Shown: positions 37,811 through 46,732 of the stretch, piece by piece
Layout: each line of letters opens with the position of its first letter
How positions within the stretch are numbered: the first letter of the stretch is position 1
From: Mariniphaga sp040772505
GTDB lineage: Bacteria > Bacteroidota > Bacteroidia > Bacteroidales > Prolixibacteraceae
Length of the DNA: 64,000 bases
Direction of reading: 5' to 3'
Assembly (NCBI GenBank): GCA_040772505.1
Contig: JAXGYA010000003.1
Coordinates: 371,131 to 435,130, forward strand
Program-made: the position numbers and the translations under genes
Notes under the pieces: generated by a model
Database searches by the model: none
Seen by the model: the letters and a program-made list of their open reading frames with translations, nothing else
What the model was told of the DNA's origin: nothing

Positions 37811-38017
37811 TTAAAATATTTGCTCGGGTTGCCTGCAAATTTTTCCTATTTGAGCAAATTCTGTTTTAAATTCTTTTAGTTTGATTCCAGTTATCTTCTC
37901 TCCAAACATAGTTAAAGGAATAGTAAATGTTACATTTTTACCAGTCATTGCGGCTATGGGTAAAATATTACCCCATTTTAAAAATCCTAAATTTGTTTTG
38001 TATTGAAACTGTTTCAT
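37811..38017 (-). pseudogene. Deletion scar: start of one hydrolase gene fused to the end of another
   Basis: A 68-codon frame. Residues 1-8 (MKQFQYKT) and the leader upstream match the start of the 735-aa hydrolase type (compare 34586 and 41528). From residue ~10 it matches the C-terminus of the 695-aa type at 42755: GFLKWGN, then MTGKNVTFTIP and ICRQPEQ versus GFLLWGD, LSGKDVTFINP and ICKQPGK. More than 2 kb of intervening gene is missing on each side of the join. It is flanked by single-domain hydrolase genes on both sides, so it records a deletion between two tandem modules. Confidence 0.8.
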
Positions 38018-38050
38018 ACTCTTTTAAATTCAGCTGTTGTGTTTTACTCC

Positions 38051-39226
38051 TTAATATATACCTAAGTATTTCATAATTACCTCATCGCCCATCAAAGCAT
38101 CACCCGGCATGGGGTTATCTTCGGTGTAGACCCGTAGCTTGCTTTCGGGTAAAATGGTGACGAAATCTTCGCTAATGGTAGGCAACCATGACACTTTGCC
38201 AGTATTCAGTTTCAGGTGATATGCAAAAAAATTGTACATAACAGCACGCTTGGAATAACCATAATCATGCTTTTCTGCAGCAAAATGGGCGTTCTCAACT
38301 TTGTGTTCCGCATCATACAAGGCATATACTTTTTGAATATAAGGGTATTCTATCCGGGGGGTGTTTCTTGTCCAATCATTTCCATCCGATATTAGCAACA
38401 TGGGCCGCGGAGCGCACAATGCAGCAATTTCAACATTATTAGTTTGGTGATGATTGCTTTTATGGATAGGCATGCCACTCTCACAAATACAACCTCCAAA
38501 AAAATGAGCAGACACCTGTATTACTGGTACCGATACTTTTATCCTGTCATCAATTGCTGCCAATATAAATGTTTGTGTTCCGCCACCGGAACCCCCAGTC
38601 ATCCCAATTCGATCTGAATCAACATCAGGCCTCGACAGCAAATACTCTAGTACCCTTTTACTGTTCCAGGTCTGAAGCAATAGTGCAATTGGCATTTGAT
38701 GGGAAGTTACCTGATGGGAATCTCCGTGGCCAACCATGTCATAAGCAAAAACAATAGCCCCCATCCGGGCCAGGACAGCACCTTGAAACTGTCTGGTTTC
38801 TTGTAAACGTTGGTTCTCACCATGCCCATGAGCGCATAAAATTGCAGGATTCTTCTTTTTAGGGTCAACTGGTCTATAAATATTTCCTGTGATGTAAAAC
38901 CCAGGGAAACTTTCGATAACGATGTTTTCAACAATATATCCATCAAATGTGCGGGTATTGGTGATTTTTGCATTAAAGTTTCCCTCAATTTTAGGCATTT
39001 TATCGAGTTTCATGCCTTCAACAATCCCCTTCCTGATAATATCTGCACGGTTTTCCCATGATGCCCGATCATTCCAGGTGGATGCAAATTCTTTCATCTT
39101 TAGGTTTGCTTCGTCTTCTGTCCAATGGTGTCCGACACACAGCATATTGACCTGGCTAAAACTATTTAAGCTTGTAAAAAAAAGAACAAGAAGAAATAAT
39201 GGTTTTATGAATTTTAAATATTTCAT
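38051..39226 (-). CDS. Secreted single-domain alpha/beta hydrolase (391 aa)
   Basis: A Sec signal peptide ends near LNSFSQ. The triad is Ser in GMTGGSGGGTQTF (~211), Asp in ISDGNDWTRN (~280) and His in AEKHDYGYSK (~318). A conserved loop GGCICESGMPIHKSNHHQTNNVE carries two Cys, possibly a disulfide, and several His. The family is close to acetylxylan-esterase/dienelactone-hydrolase-like proteins. Two homologues lie in the window: 41560 (intact) and 34620-37797 (IS-broken). Probable periplasmic or surface deacylase; the substrate is unknown. Confidence 0.83.
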   Translation of the reverse strand: MKYLKFIKPLFLLVLFFTSLNSFSQVNMLCVGHHWTEDEANLKMKEFASTWNDRASWENRADIIRKGIVEGMKLDKMPKIEGNFNAKITNTRTFDGYIVENIVIESFPGFYITGNIYRPVDPKKKNPAILCAHGHGENQRLQETRQFQGAVLARMGAIVFAYDMVGHGDSHQVTSHQMPIALLLQTWNSKRVLEYLLSRPDVDSDRIGMTGGSGGGTQTFILAAIDDRIKVSVPVIQVSAHFFGGCICESGMPIHKSNHHQTNNVEIAALCAPRPMLLISDGNDWTRNTPRIEYPYIQKVYALYDAEHKVENAHFAAEKHDYGYSKRAVMYNFFAYHLKLNTGKVSWLPTISEDFVTILPESKLRVYTEDNPMPGDALMGDEVIMKYLGIY

Positions 39227-39320
39227 GATAATTATTAATCTTTATTGTTTAAAGCTACTTTTAAAATTTAAAAAATGGCATTATGGGTTATACAAAATAA
39301 AAAAAGTTCATGCTTTTTTT

Positions 39321-41528
39321 TTATTTAATCCATTCTATAAAAAGATGATTAAACCTTTCTATTGACTCTAACGGCTTAACATCCAACTGGAGGCCAGCAT
39401 TAAGTTGTTGATAAGCTTTCTTGATTAGATCAATATCTTTATTGCTGGCTTCGATATCAGTGTGCCCGCCATTTCCATCTGTCACTCCTGCTATTAGAAG
39501 CTTCCTCGGCGCAAGGCTGATGGCAAGATCATTAATATCATACGCTGTTAAGGCTGCGGGAACGACACTATACATAAACCCCACATCATAAAAACGATTT
39601 GCAACAATGGAGCGGTAGGAAGAATAAGGTTCGATAAGCGCAATTCGATTAATGCCAGAATAAAAGGCTGCGGCATGCAACAATACCGGGGCCATTTCCT
39701 GTCGCGCACACCCATAAACTTCGCTTATCCCATTTTCATTGACAAGCAGCCGGGCAAGCCTTACAACATCTCCGGCCTGTATCCCAACAATGCTCCTTCC
39801 AATAAGTAAGGATGCAAACCATTTTTGTAAATAAGGATGATTGTAAACAACTGTTAACGGTCCAGTTTCGCCCGTACCTACCAAATCAGGAACCAGCACT
39901 GTAAAACCATTTCTCACAAACCATTCAGCTTCACCTCCTTCTGTGGCTCCTTTTTCTTTGCCTAAGGGGTCAAGGTAAAGTAACGCTTTGTTGTTGGGTT
40001 TGTCAGGTCTCAATATCAAATAGGGAATAACATAATCGCCCTCGCCATTAACAAAATACTTCTCCACAGCATAACCCTCCTTTTGATTACGCCCGGTAAA
40101 AACCGGTTCACTTATTATTACCGGCTCCCGATATCCTGAGAGCTTTTTTGCCATTTCCAATACCCGGGGAACATGAGTGGAAAGATCAGTTCTCGACCGA
40201 TCCAAATCATATATTAACTTCTCTGTTTCCTTAAGGTTCAGACTGTAAACTGTTTCTCCACCGAACGATGTTATCTTTTGTCCGGTGGGAGTTACCTTCA
40301 CTTCTTCAAGACTAAAAGGCTGCGTCTCTTCATCCTCGGGATTGCCAGGGTTACTCAGGTGCTCCTGAAAAAAAGCATACATCGCTTCCCTGTTCTTCTT
40401 AGTTGACTGATGCGGCGCATCATCCTCAACCATGCTAAAATTATGCTCTGCGCCGTAAGCTTTATATATTCGCGACACCTCTTTTTCCGTCTCCATTGCC
40501 CCTTGGATACTAAACATATCGCGCGTAGTTGTTATCATCAATGCAGGTTTTGGCGCTCTGACCATTAAATAATCAGGCTGATCTATACCGCGCTGAATGC
40601 AATTAAACATATTTTGCTCGGCATCCTGAGGCCCTTTGGTTTGTAACAATCTTTTGAAATTAGTTAGATAATTCTCCGGGGCTGCAGCATAGATACGGTC
40701 GTCCATAGCAGCAATGTATGCGGATTGCGTACCTCCCCCTGAACGTCCGGTTATCCCAATCCGTGCGGGATCGACCTCTTTCCTGGAAATAAGATAATCA
40801 ACCGCTCTTATGCCATCCCAAATCATATAACGTGCCTGAGAGCTACCCGTTATAAAAGACTGGCAACCTGCATATGAATGCTCATTTGTTTGCGCTCCGG
40901 GTATGGTAGATTTTTCTGTTTCCGGGTCAAAATATTCCCGGCGTTCACCCTGTCCAACCGGATCAAAAGCAAAAACTATAAATCCTTTTTTTACAAGATT
41001 GGCAATTACGTGCAGGTAAACTTTACTCCGATAACCATCGGCCGAATGCCCACTGCAGTATACAATTGCAGGTGTTTTTCCCTTTCTCTTAATACCGTCA
41101 GGAATAAACATCGATGATGTTACGTAGAATCCGGGTTGAGATTCATATATAATATGCTCAATCTTATAGCCATCTCTTTTCACTGTCCTGATCACTTTTG
41201 CATTCAAAGGATTTTTTTCAGGAAAGGGACCCACTATATCAAGTAGGGTCTCTTTGATAAAGCTTTGCCTTTGCTGCCACTCAGTCAGTGATTTCAATTC
41301 AGAAACAGCGTCTTCTCTTTTTTCGAGAAGATCAAATGCCTCCCCGGCAAGATGATGATACAAGAAATTCGGAGCATCGGTGTATTGAAGCCAGTTGTTC
41401 CGAATAACATCCATTTTGCCCTGTGCATTTAATTGGCCATTAGCCAAGAAAGCGATAATCGATACAGTGAAAATGGCTTTTAAAAAAACCGGACATCTGT
41501 TGTGTGTTTTGTATTGAAAATTTTTCAT
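39321..41528 (-). CDS. Secreted two-domain alpha/beta hydrolase (735 aa)
   Basis: A signal peptide ends near LNAQ. N-domain triad: Ser in GITGRSGGGTQ (~262), Asp in ITTTRDMFSIQG (~336) and His in DDAPHQSTKK (~371). The C-domain (~400-735) retains LLYLDPLGKE and YDINDLAISLAPRKLLI, but the elbow reads VYGCARQEMAPVLLHAAAF, with Ala where the catalytic Ser would sit. It follows the single-domain gene at 41560 by 31 bp, forming with it the intact version of the tandem module. Substrate unknown; acyl removal from glycans is likely. Confidence 0.83.
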   Translation of the reverse strand: MKNFQYKTHNRCPVFLKAIFTVSIIAFLANGQLNAQGKMDVIRNNWLQYTDAPNFLYHHLAGEAFDLLEKREDAVSELKSLTEWQQRQSFIKETLLDIVGPFPEKNPLNAKVIRTVKRDGYKIEHIIYESQPGFYVTSSMFIPDGIKRKGKTPAIVYCSGHSADGYRSKVYLHVIANLVKKGFIVFAFDPVGQGERREYFDPETEKSTIPGAQTNEHSYAGCQSFITGSSQARYMIWDGIRAVDYLISRKEVDPARIGITGRSGGGTQSAYIAAMDDRIYAAAPENYLTNFKRLLQTKGPQDAEQNMFNCIQRGIDQPDYLMVRAPKPALMITTTRDMFSIQGAMETEKEVSRIYKAYGAEHNFSMVEDDAPHQSTKKNREAMYAFFQEHLSNPGNPEDEETQPFSLEEVKVTPTGQKITSFGGETVYSLNLKETEKLIYDLDRSRTDLSTHVPRVLEMAKKLSGYREPVIISEPVFTGRNQKEGYAVEKYFVNGEGDYVIPYLILRPDKPNNKALLYLDPLGKEKGATEGGEAEWFVRNGFTVLVPDLVGTGETGPLTVVYNHPYLQKWFASLLIGRSIVGIQAGDVVRLARLLVNENGISEVYGCARQEMAPVLLHAAAFYSGINRIALIEPYSSYRSIVANRFYDVGFMYSVVPAALTAYDINDLAISLAPRKLLIAGVTDGNGGHTDIEASNKDIDLIKKAYQQLNAGLQLDVKPLESIERFNHLFIEWIK

Positions 41529-41559
41529 GTCTTTTTAAAGTTCGTTGTTTTTTTATACG

Positions 41560-42735
41560 TTAGTCTAAACCCAGGTATTTCATAATAGCTTCATTGCCTA
41601 TCAATGCATCATCCGGCATTGGATTATCTTCTGTGTATACGTGCAGCTGACTTTCGGGCAATATAGTGACAAAATCTTCATTAACGGTAGGGGACCAAGA
41701 CACTTTGCCTGAATTCAATTTAAGGTGATGGGCAAAAAAGTTGTACATCGCGGCACGCTTAGAATAACCATAATTATGATTTTCCATAGAGAAATGGGCG
41801 TTCTCGACTTTGTGTTCCGCATCATACAATTCATACACTCTTTGAATATAAGGATATTCTATCCGAGGAGTGTTCCTTGTATAGTCGTTCCCATCGGATA
41901 TCAGCAACATAGGACGTGGGGCGCACAAAGCAGCCACTTCAACATTGTTTGTTTGGTGATGTTTGCTTTTATGGACGGGCATGCCACTCTCGCAAACACA
42001 ACCCCCAAAAAAGTGTGCTGAAACCTGTACGCAGGGGACAGATACTTTTATTCTGTCATCAATTGCTGTCAACATAAATGTCTGTGTCGCGCCACCGGAA
42101 CCACCAGTTATACCAATCCTCTCCGAATCAACATCGGATCGTGATAGCAAGTAATCTAGTACCCTTTTGCTATTCCAGGTCTGAAGCAATAGTGCTATTG
42201 GTATATTATGAGAAGTTACCTGGTGGGAATCTCCGTGGCCAATCATGTCATACGCAAAAACAATTGCCCCCATCCGGGCGAGTACCGCACATCTGTATTG
42301 AACATCCTCTTTCAACCTTTTATCCTGAAGATGGCCATGCGGAGAGAGAATTGCAGCATTCTTATCTTTAGCCCCGACCGGCCTGTAAAGATTTCCTGTG
42401 ATATAAAATCCGGGAAAACTTTCAATCCGTATATTTTCAACAATATATCCATCAAATTCCCGGGAGTTAGTAATTTTCGTATTAAAATGCCCATCTATTT
42501 TGGGCATTTCATCCAGTTTCATCCCTTCAATTATTCCCTTTTTGATAATACCAGCACGGGTTTCCCATGATTCCAGATCATTCCATTTCGATGCAAATTC
42601 TTTCATTTTCAGGTTTGCCTCGTCTTCTGTCCAATATCGCCCAACACATAGCATATTGTTCTGGCTGAAACTGTTTAAGTTAACAAAAAGAAGAACAAGA
42701 ATAAACAAATGTTTTATAAATTTTAGATCTTTCAT
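41560..42735 (-). CDS. Secreted single-domain alpha/beta hydrolase (391 aa)
   Basis: The start is taken at 42735 (MKDLKFIKHLFILVLLF), which gives a proper signal peptide. The more distal ATG at 42771 would overlap the preceding gene. The triad is Ser in GITGGSGGATQTF, Asp in ISDGNDYTRN and His in SMENHNYGYSK. It is closely similar to the protein from 38051 along its full length, including the FGGCVCESGMP loop. The gap to the upstream 695-aa hydrolase gene is 19 bp, to the downstream 735-aa gene 31 bp. Confidence 0.83.
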   Translation of the reverse strand: MKDLKFIKHLFILVLLFVNLNSFSQNNMLCVGRYWTEDEANLKMKEFASKWNDLESWETRAGIIKKGIIEGMKLDEMPKIDGHFNTKITNSREFDGYIVENIRIESFPGFYITGNLYRPVGAKDKNAAILSPHGHLQDKRLKEDVQYRCAVLARMGAIVFAYDMIGHGDSHQVTSHNIPIALLLQTWNSKRVLDYLLSRSDVDSERIGITGGSGGATQTFMLTAIDDRIKVSVPCVQVSAHFFGGCVCESGMPVHKSKHHQTNNVEVAALCAPRPMLLISDGNDYTRNTPRIEYPYIQRVYELYDAEHKVENAHFSMENHNYGYSKRAAMYNFFAHHLKLNSGKVSWSPTVNEDFVTILPESQLHVYTEDNPMPDDALIGNEAIMKYLGLD

Positions 42736-42754
42736 CCCATTTAATTTTAATGAT

Positions 42755-44842
42755 TCACGTATTATCAACAACCGAAGATTTTACAAAAACGGTTTTCCCT
42801 GGTTGTTTACAAATTCCCTTAAAATCCTCAAATTCCTTTTTATATTCAGCTAACTCATTTTCACTTAATTCCCTCCCCGACATGCTCACCGGATTTATGA
42901 ATGTAACGTCTTTCCCGCTTAAGGCAGTTGCCAATGACACATCACCCCAAAGAAGAAAACCCGGAAGATGAATACCCATGCTAAAGTAATCGATCGATGC
43001 GCGTTCATCAAACAAATAGCTAACTGGAGAATTATGAAGGATTATATTTTCAACGTTTCCCTCCAGAACGGCCAGGAACAATCCTGCAAGCCCCGACTCC
43101 TTATTCCCTTCGATTGTTATTTTTTCAGCTTTAAAATGGGAGATCAAAAACTGTGTAACTACATCTAACTCTTTCACCCATTCCCCAAGGACAGTCCTGC
43201 CTAACCATATTTCTGCGCGGGACAAAGTGTGTAATTTTGAGCGGTTATCGTATGCTGTTGAGCGGAAAGAGGAGGCCTCACCTGTACCTGACAAATCAAC
43301 AATAACGATCCCTTTGCCTTTTTTGTGCCATTCATTAATAAATGACAACGGAATGCTCTTTCCGCCTTCCGGGCTGCTCATTATCACATATCCGTTAGAA
43401 GTTTGTTGAGGACTTGAATGCCATACCGGAATGAGTTTGCCATCATCTGTCTCCAAAGCAAATCTATCCCATCCATTAATAGCGGGATACTGATATGTCT
43501 TTTTCAGGATTGATTTTTCCTTTATTCTTAATACATCCATTAAGTCTGCAATTTTCTGCTCGTTATTAAATGATTTGGAATTCAGCAGAGCAGCCCGTAA
43601 TTCACTCCCTCTTTTTTCGCAATATTCAGCAGTAGATATCACACTTTTATCACGCTGCCCGGAAGGGAAATTCATAAGTTTTTCTTCCGGCAAGCGATCA
43701 TCGCGGGATATATCTGCTTTTGAAGCCCCGGGATCGCCTTTCAGTTGCTGGTTAAATAAATCCAGCATCGCCTCCCTGGTTTCTGGTGGATAGGAATGAG
43801 GGCCGTCAAATATTAAATGGCTGAATTTATGGTCCGCGTCATAAAATTCAAAAACAGGCATGGCATTGTTGAAGCTCCTTAACATTTCAGAAGGATAAAA
43901 GGCGGTATTGGAGTCTTTAAGCCCATTGGAAATTAACAAAGCCCTGGGTGCAATTAGAGCCAAAATACCAGATTCTTCTGTGAACGTTAAGCCATCAATC
44001 AGTGTTTCGCAAATGCAATTGTTCCCCATTACATAAGATTCAAAGGTGCCGACACTCACCACCGGGACCGCAGCCTTAACACGTTCATCCATCGCGGCCA
44101 GCCACATGGTTTGGTTACCACCACCACTGGCACCGGTGGCCCCAATCTTTTCAGGATCAACGTATGGCAAAGAACAGAGCAGATCAACACCCCGCATATT
44201 ATCAACAATCTGAAGGCCCATTAATGATTCCCCAATATTCATGAGCGAGGCACCCAGATTGGCACCGTGATATTCAAATGTTCCATAGTTTGTTGTCCGT
44301 TCCCCTGCCCCCCAGGGATCAATTGTTATCGCCACAAAGCCATTCAATGCTAATCCGTATCCAAGTGTCTGTGAGCTACCTAACCGTCCATTAACAGAAT
44401 GTCCAGACATCACTACTACTCCCGGGAATGGTCCTTCTCCATCAGGGATATACAAGTTTGCAGTAGCATAAATATTAGGTTGCACCTGAAAAAAGATATT
44501 TTTTACTGTATAACCTTCCAACCGCGTAGAACCAGATTCTTTCATGTTTAAAGGAAGCTGATGATCTATTTTGAATCCGGTTTTTTTAATAACCTCATCC
44601 TTTAAAAGAGCCCGGTATGTTTCCCATTCCGTTAAATCTTGCGGCAATTGGTGAACTGCAAATTTCATGGCAGCTTCATGTTTAATTCTACTGTAAATTA
44701 AATCGTCATGATTTTCCGCAAGAATATTCGGCAAACTATCTAAATCACCAGAAATGTAAGCCTGGCTTTCTTCCTGGGGTGAGTTGCATCTGAACGAAAA
44801 CAAGGCTATTATTCCAATACTCAGTATTATTAACTTGTTCAT
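42755..44842 (-). CDS. Lipoprotein two-domain alpha/beta hydrolase (695 aa)
   Basis: The N-terminus (IGIIALFSFRCNSPQEE) looks like a lipoprotein signal with the lipidated Cys at about residue 19. N-domain triad: Ser in GATGASGGGNQTM (~237), Asp in ISNGLKDSN (~308) and His in FDGPHSYPP (~347). A Cys-containing loop NNCICET resembles that of the single-domain family. The C-domain elbow reads TIEGNKESGLAGLF, not a clean GxSxG. It is the most divergent of the two-domain paralogues and heads the intact three-gene module. An envelope-anchored deacylase is the best guess. Confidence 0.82.
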   Translation of the reverse strand: MNKLIILSIGIIALFSFRCNSPQEESQAYISGDLDSLPNILAENHDDLIYSRIKHEAAMKFAVHQLPQDLTEWETYRALLKDEVIKKTGFKIDHQLPLNMKESGSTRLEGYTVKNIFFQVQPNIYATANLYIPDGEGPFPGVVVMSGHSVNGRLGSSQTLGYGLALNGFVAITIDPWGAGERTTNYGTFEYHGANLGASLMNIGESLMGLQIVDNMRGVDLLCSLPYVDPEKIGATGASGGGNQTMWLAAMDERVKAAVPVVSVGTFESYVMGNNCICETLIDGLTFTEESGILALIAPRALLISNGLKDSNTAFYPSEMLRSFNNAMPVFEFYDADHKFSHLIFDGPHSYPPETREAMLDLFNQQLKGDPGASKADISRDDRLPEEKLMNFPSGQRDKSVISTAEYCEKRGSELRAALLNSKSFNNEQKIADLMDVLRIKEKSILKKTYQYPAINGWDRFALETDDGKLIPVWHSSPQQTSNGYVIMSSPEGGKSIPLSFINEWHKKGKGIVIVDLSGTGEASSFRSTAYDNRSKLHTLSRAEIWLGRTVLGEWVKELDVVTQFLISHFKAEKITIEGNKESGLAGLFLAVLEGNVENIILHNSPVSYLFDERASIDYFSMGIHLPGFLLWGDVSLATALSGKDVTFINPVSMSGRELSENELAEYKKEFEDFKGICKQPGKTVFVKSSVVDNT

Positions 44843-44870
44843 AACCTATATTTTAAATTAATGATTTACC

Positions 44871-45230
44871 TTAAGATGTTATTATCAACGTTACCCTTTC
44901 GCCCTCTTCCGTATATGGATGCAATGACATCTCGCCGCGGAAACCCTTACCCATACAATAATCTGTGTCCTTTGAGTATCGCTCGCGATCGCCAGGCCAA
45001 TCCGATTTCTATTCATATTTCATCCATTTAAATGTGGTCGGCTACGCGTTTGCCATCCTAAACAGAATAATCGATAAACTAAGCAAATATAAAAAGTTTT
45101 TACTCCAGTTTAGGAATAATTTGTTGCTGAGCCCTTTGCTTTCGATTTTCATGATTCAGCATTGGAATATTGGACCGTTCGCTTTGCCAGGTGGGGTGGA
45201 AGGCATAAGTGATGGTTAGCCGTAATTAAC
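44871..45230 (-). pseudogene. Decayed 3' fragments of unrecognised genes
   Basis: In the 520-base gap between two genes, minus-strand frames look coding but are broken. One ends at 44871 with DTDYCMGKGFRGEMSLHPYTEEGERVTLIITS, preceded by an in-frame TAG. Another, further right, reads TYAFHPTWQSERSN to a stop near 45112. I do not recognise the families. They look like gene ends left by deletions. Confidence 0.35.
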
Positions 45231-45248
45231 TGCTAACACCAGTTTTGT

Positions 45249-45335
45249 TCGTTGTTTGAGAAAAAAAACAAGGCAACCATAACATAAAAAATGGGATGCG
45301 ATTCAAATATGACTTTTTCTACCTTAAACATTTCA
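45249..45335 (-). pseudogene. Short fragment of a two-domain hydrolase gene
   Basis: The minus strand encodes FKVEKVIFESHP, then FYV and ALF, matching FIVEKVIFESHPGFYVTAALF of the hydrolase at 30121-32190. On the + strand, about 20 bases in a row are identical (31831-31850). Flanking sequence has decayed. It lies between the dipeptidase gene and the 695-aa hydrolase gene and marks another lost copy. Confidence 0.7.
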
Positions 45336-45362
45336 TCACTAATAATATTGATTTTATTTTTG

Positions 45363-46700
45363 TTACGAAATTGCTGCTCTTGCAACTCTAAGAGCATTTA
45401 ATCCAATAATTTTTTGAATGTTTTTATCAGAATATCCCATTTGAACCAACCCAACCGTAAAGAGAGGCCAGTTTGTCCAAGCCATACTTTGAGCCATTTC
45501 AGATGTGCCCTTAAAAGGTTCGTTGGGCCAAAGGGCTTCCCACCTTGTCCTATGCGATTGCCTGCTTACTGAGGCTGCCACGATTTTATTTTCTTCAACA
45601 TTATATTGGGAAGAATAGCCATGATCGGTTCCTATGCCAACATGCTCAAAACCAAACTTCTTTACCATATAATCAATATGTTTCATCATAGCCGAAATGT
45701 CGCCGGTGCCACCCAAGAAACGCGGAATACAGCAAATACCAATATAGCCCCCTGTGTCTGCAATAGCCCTGATTACATTATCGGGTTTCGAACGAATTAC
45801 CTTATTGATGGAAGCAACGGTAGTATGGCTTGCAACCATGGGTTTCTCAGATACTATAGCTGCCTCAAGACTTGTTTGCCAACCGGAATGGGCGATATCC
45901 ACTATCACCCCGACCTTGTTCATCTCTTTTACAACGGCCCTGCCAAAATCGCTCAATCCTCCGTTTGCAGTTTCTCCACACCCATCCCCTATCACATTGC
46001 GACGATTATACGTAAGGTGCATCATTCGTATTCCAAGTTGAAAAAAAATTCTTATAAACCGTAATTCCTCTTCAACGGATACCCAGTCTTGAGGAAGTGG
46101 TACGCCATTTCCACTAAAATAAAGAACCCTTTTATTTTCTTGTTTAGCTTTTATAATATCTTCCGGGGATACGGCTTTGCTGATAAATTCTTTCATCATA
46201 TCGGTGGAATAGGTAAACCGGGCCAAGCGTTTCAACAATCTTTCAATGGCATTCCCCTCTTCCCCTGCATTCTGGAATACACAGGTCACCCCTGCCGCTT
46301 TCCAGGCATTTTCAAATTCTTTTCTCTCTTTTTCAACTTTTGCAAAACGTGTCATCATCATTTCTTCTCTCATATCTTGCAATTCGAGTTGAGAAGCATT
46401 GTCATTGATTGCTGCAACAATTGCTGCCCCGTCAACGGCCGCAGTTGGTTGAAATCCATACGTGTCAAATACTAATGAATTTCTGTGTAGTTCCAATCCA
46501 TGTTCTAATTGCGCTTTTGTCGGCTTAAGAATGTTTAGCGCGGTATTATAGGCTGATTTCATTGTATCATTCATATAAAATGTCTCCTGATTAGACTCCA
46601 TCAACTTGTCTATGGGACTTCCAAAGAATTTTGTGGACGGTAGAATTGAAAGTCCTAGTGATGACCCAATAAACTGGGCACGTGTGATTTTATTTTTCAT
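45363..46700 (-). CDS. M19 (renal-dipeptidase-like) peptidase, exported
   Basis: A 445-residue amidohydrolase-barrel peptidase. The leader ITRAQFIGSSLGLSIL is a weak Tat/Sec signal. M19 features: MHLTYNRRNVIGDGCGE, VIVDIAHSGWQ, VASHTTV (metal His residues) and HVGIGTDHGY. The usual N-terminal H-x-D metal motif appears only as VFDTYGF, so the metal site is atypical. M19 enzymes hydrolyse dipeptides, including D-amino-acid and peptidoglycan-derived ones. It follows the 735-aa hydrolase gene by 32 bp, and a decayed copy of this pair is at 10932-11513. Confidence 0.86.
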   Translation of the reverse strand: MKNKITRAQFIGSSLGLSILPSTKFFGSPIDKLMESNQETFYMNDTMKSAYNTALNILKPTKAQLEHGLELHRNSLVFDTYGFQPTAAVDGAAIVAAINDNASQLELQDMREEMMMTRFAKVEKERKEFENAWKAAGVTCVFQNAGEEGNAIERLLKRLARFTYSTDMMKEFISKAVSPEDIIKAKQENKRVLYFSGNGVPLPQDWVSVEEELRFIRIFFQLGIRMMHLTYNRRNVIGDGCGETANGGLSDFGRAVVKEMNKVGVIVDIAHSGWQTSLEAAIVSEKPMVASHTTVASINKVIRSKPDNVIRAIADTGGYIGICCIPRFLGGTGDISAMMKHIDYMVKKFGFEHVGIGTDHGYSSQYNVEENKIVAASVSRQSHRTRWEALWPNEPFKGTSEMAQSMAWTNWPLFTVGLVQMGYSDKNIQKIIGLNALRVARAAIS

Positions 46701-46732
46701 GGTTTAATCTCCTCTGCAATCTATTTTAAATT

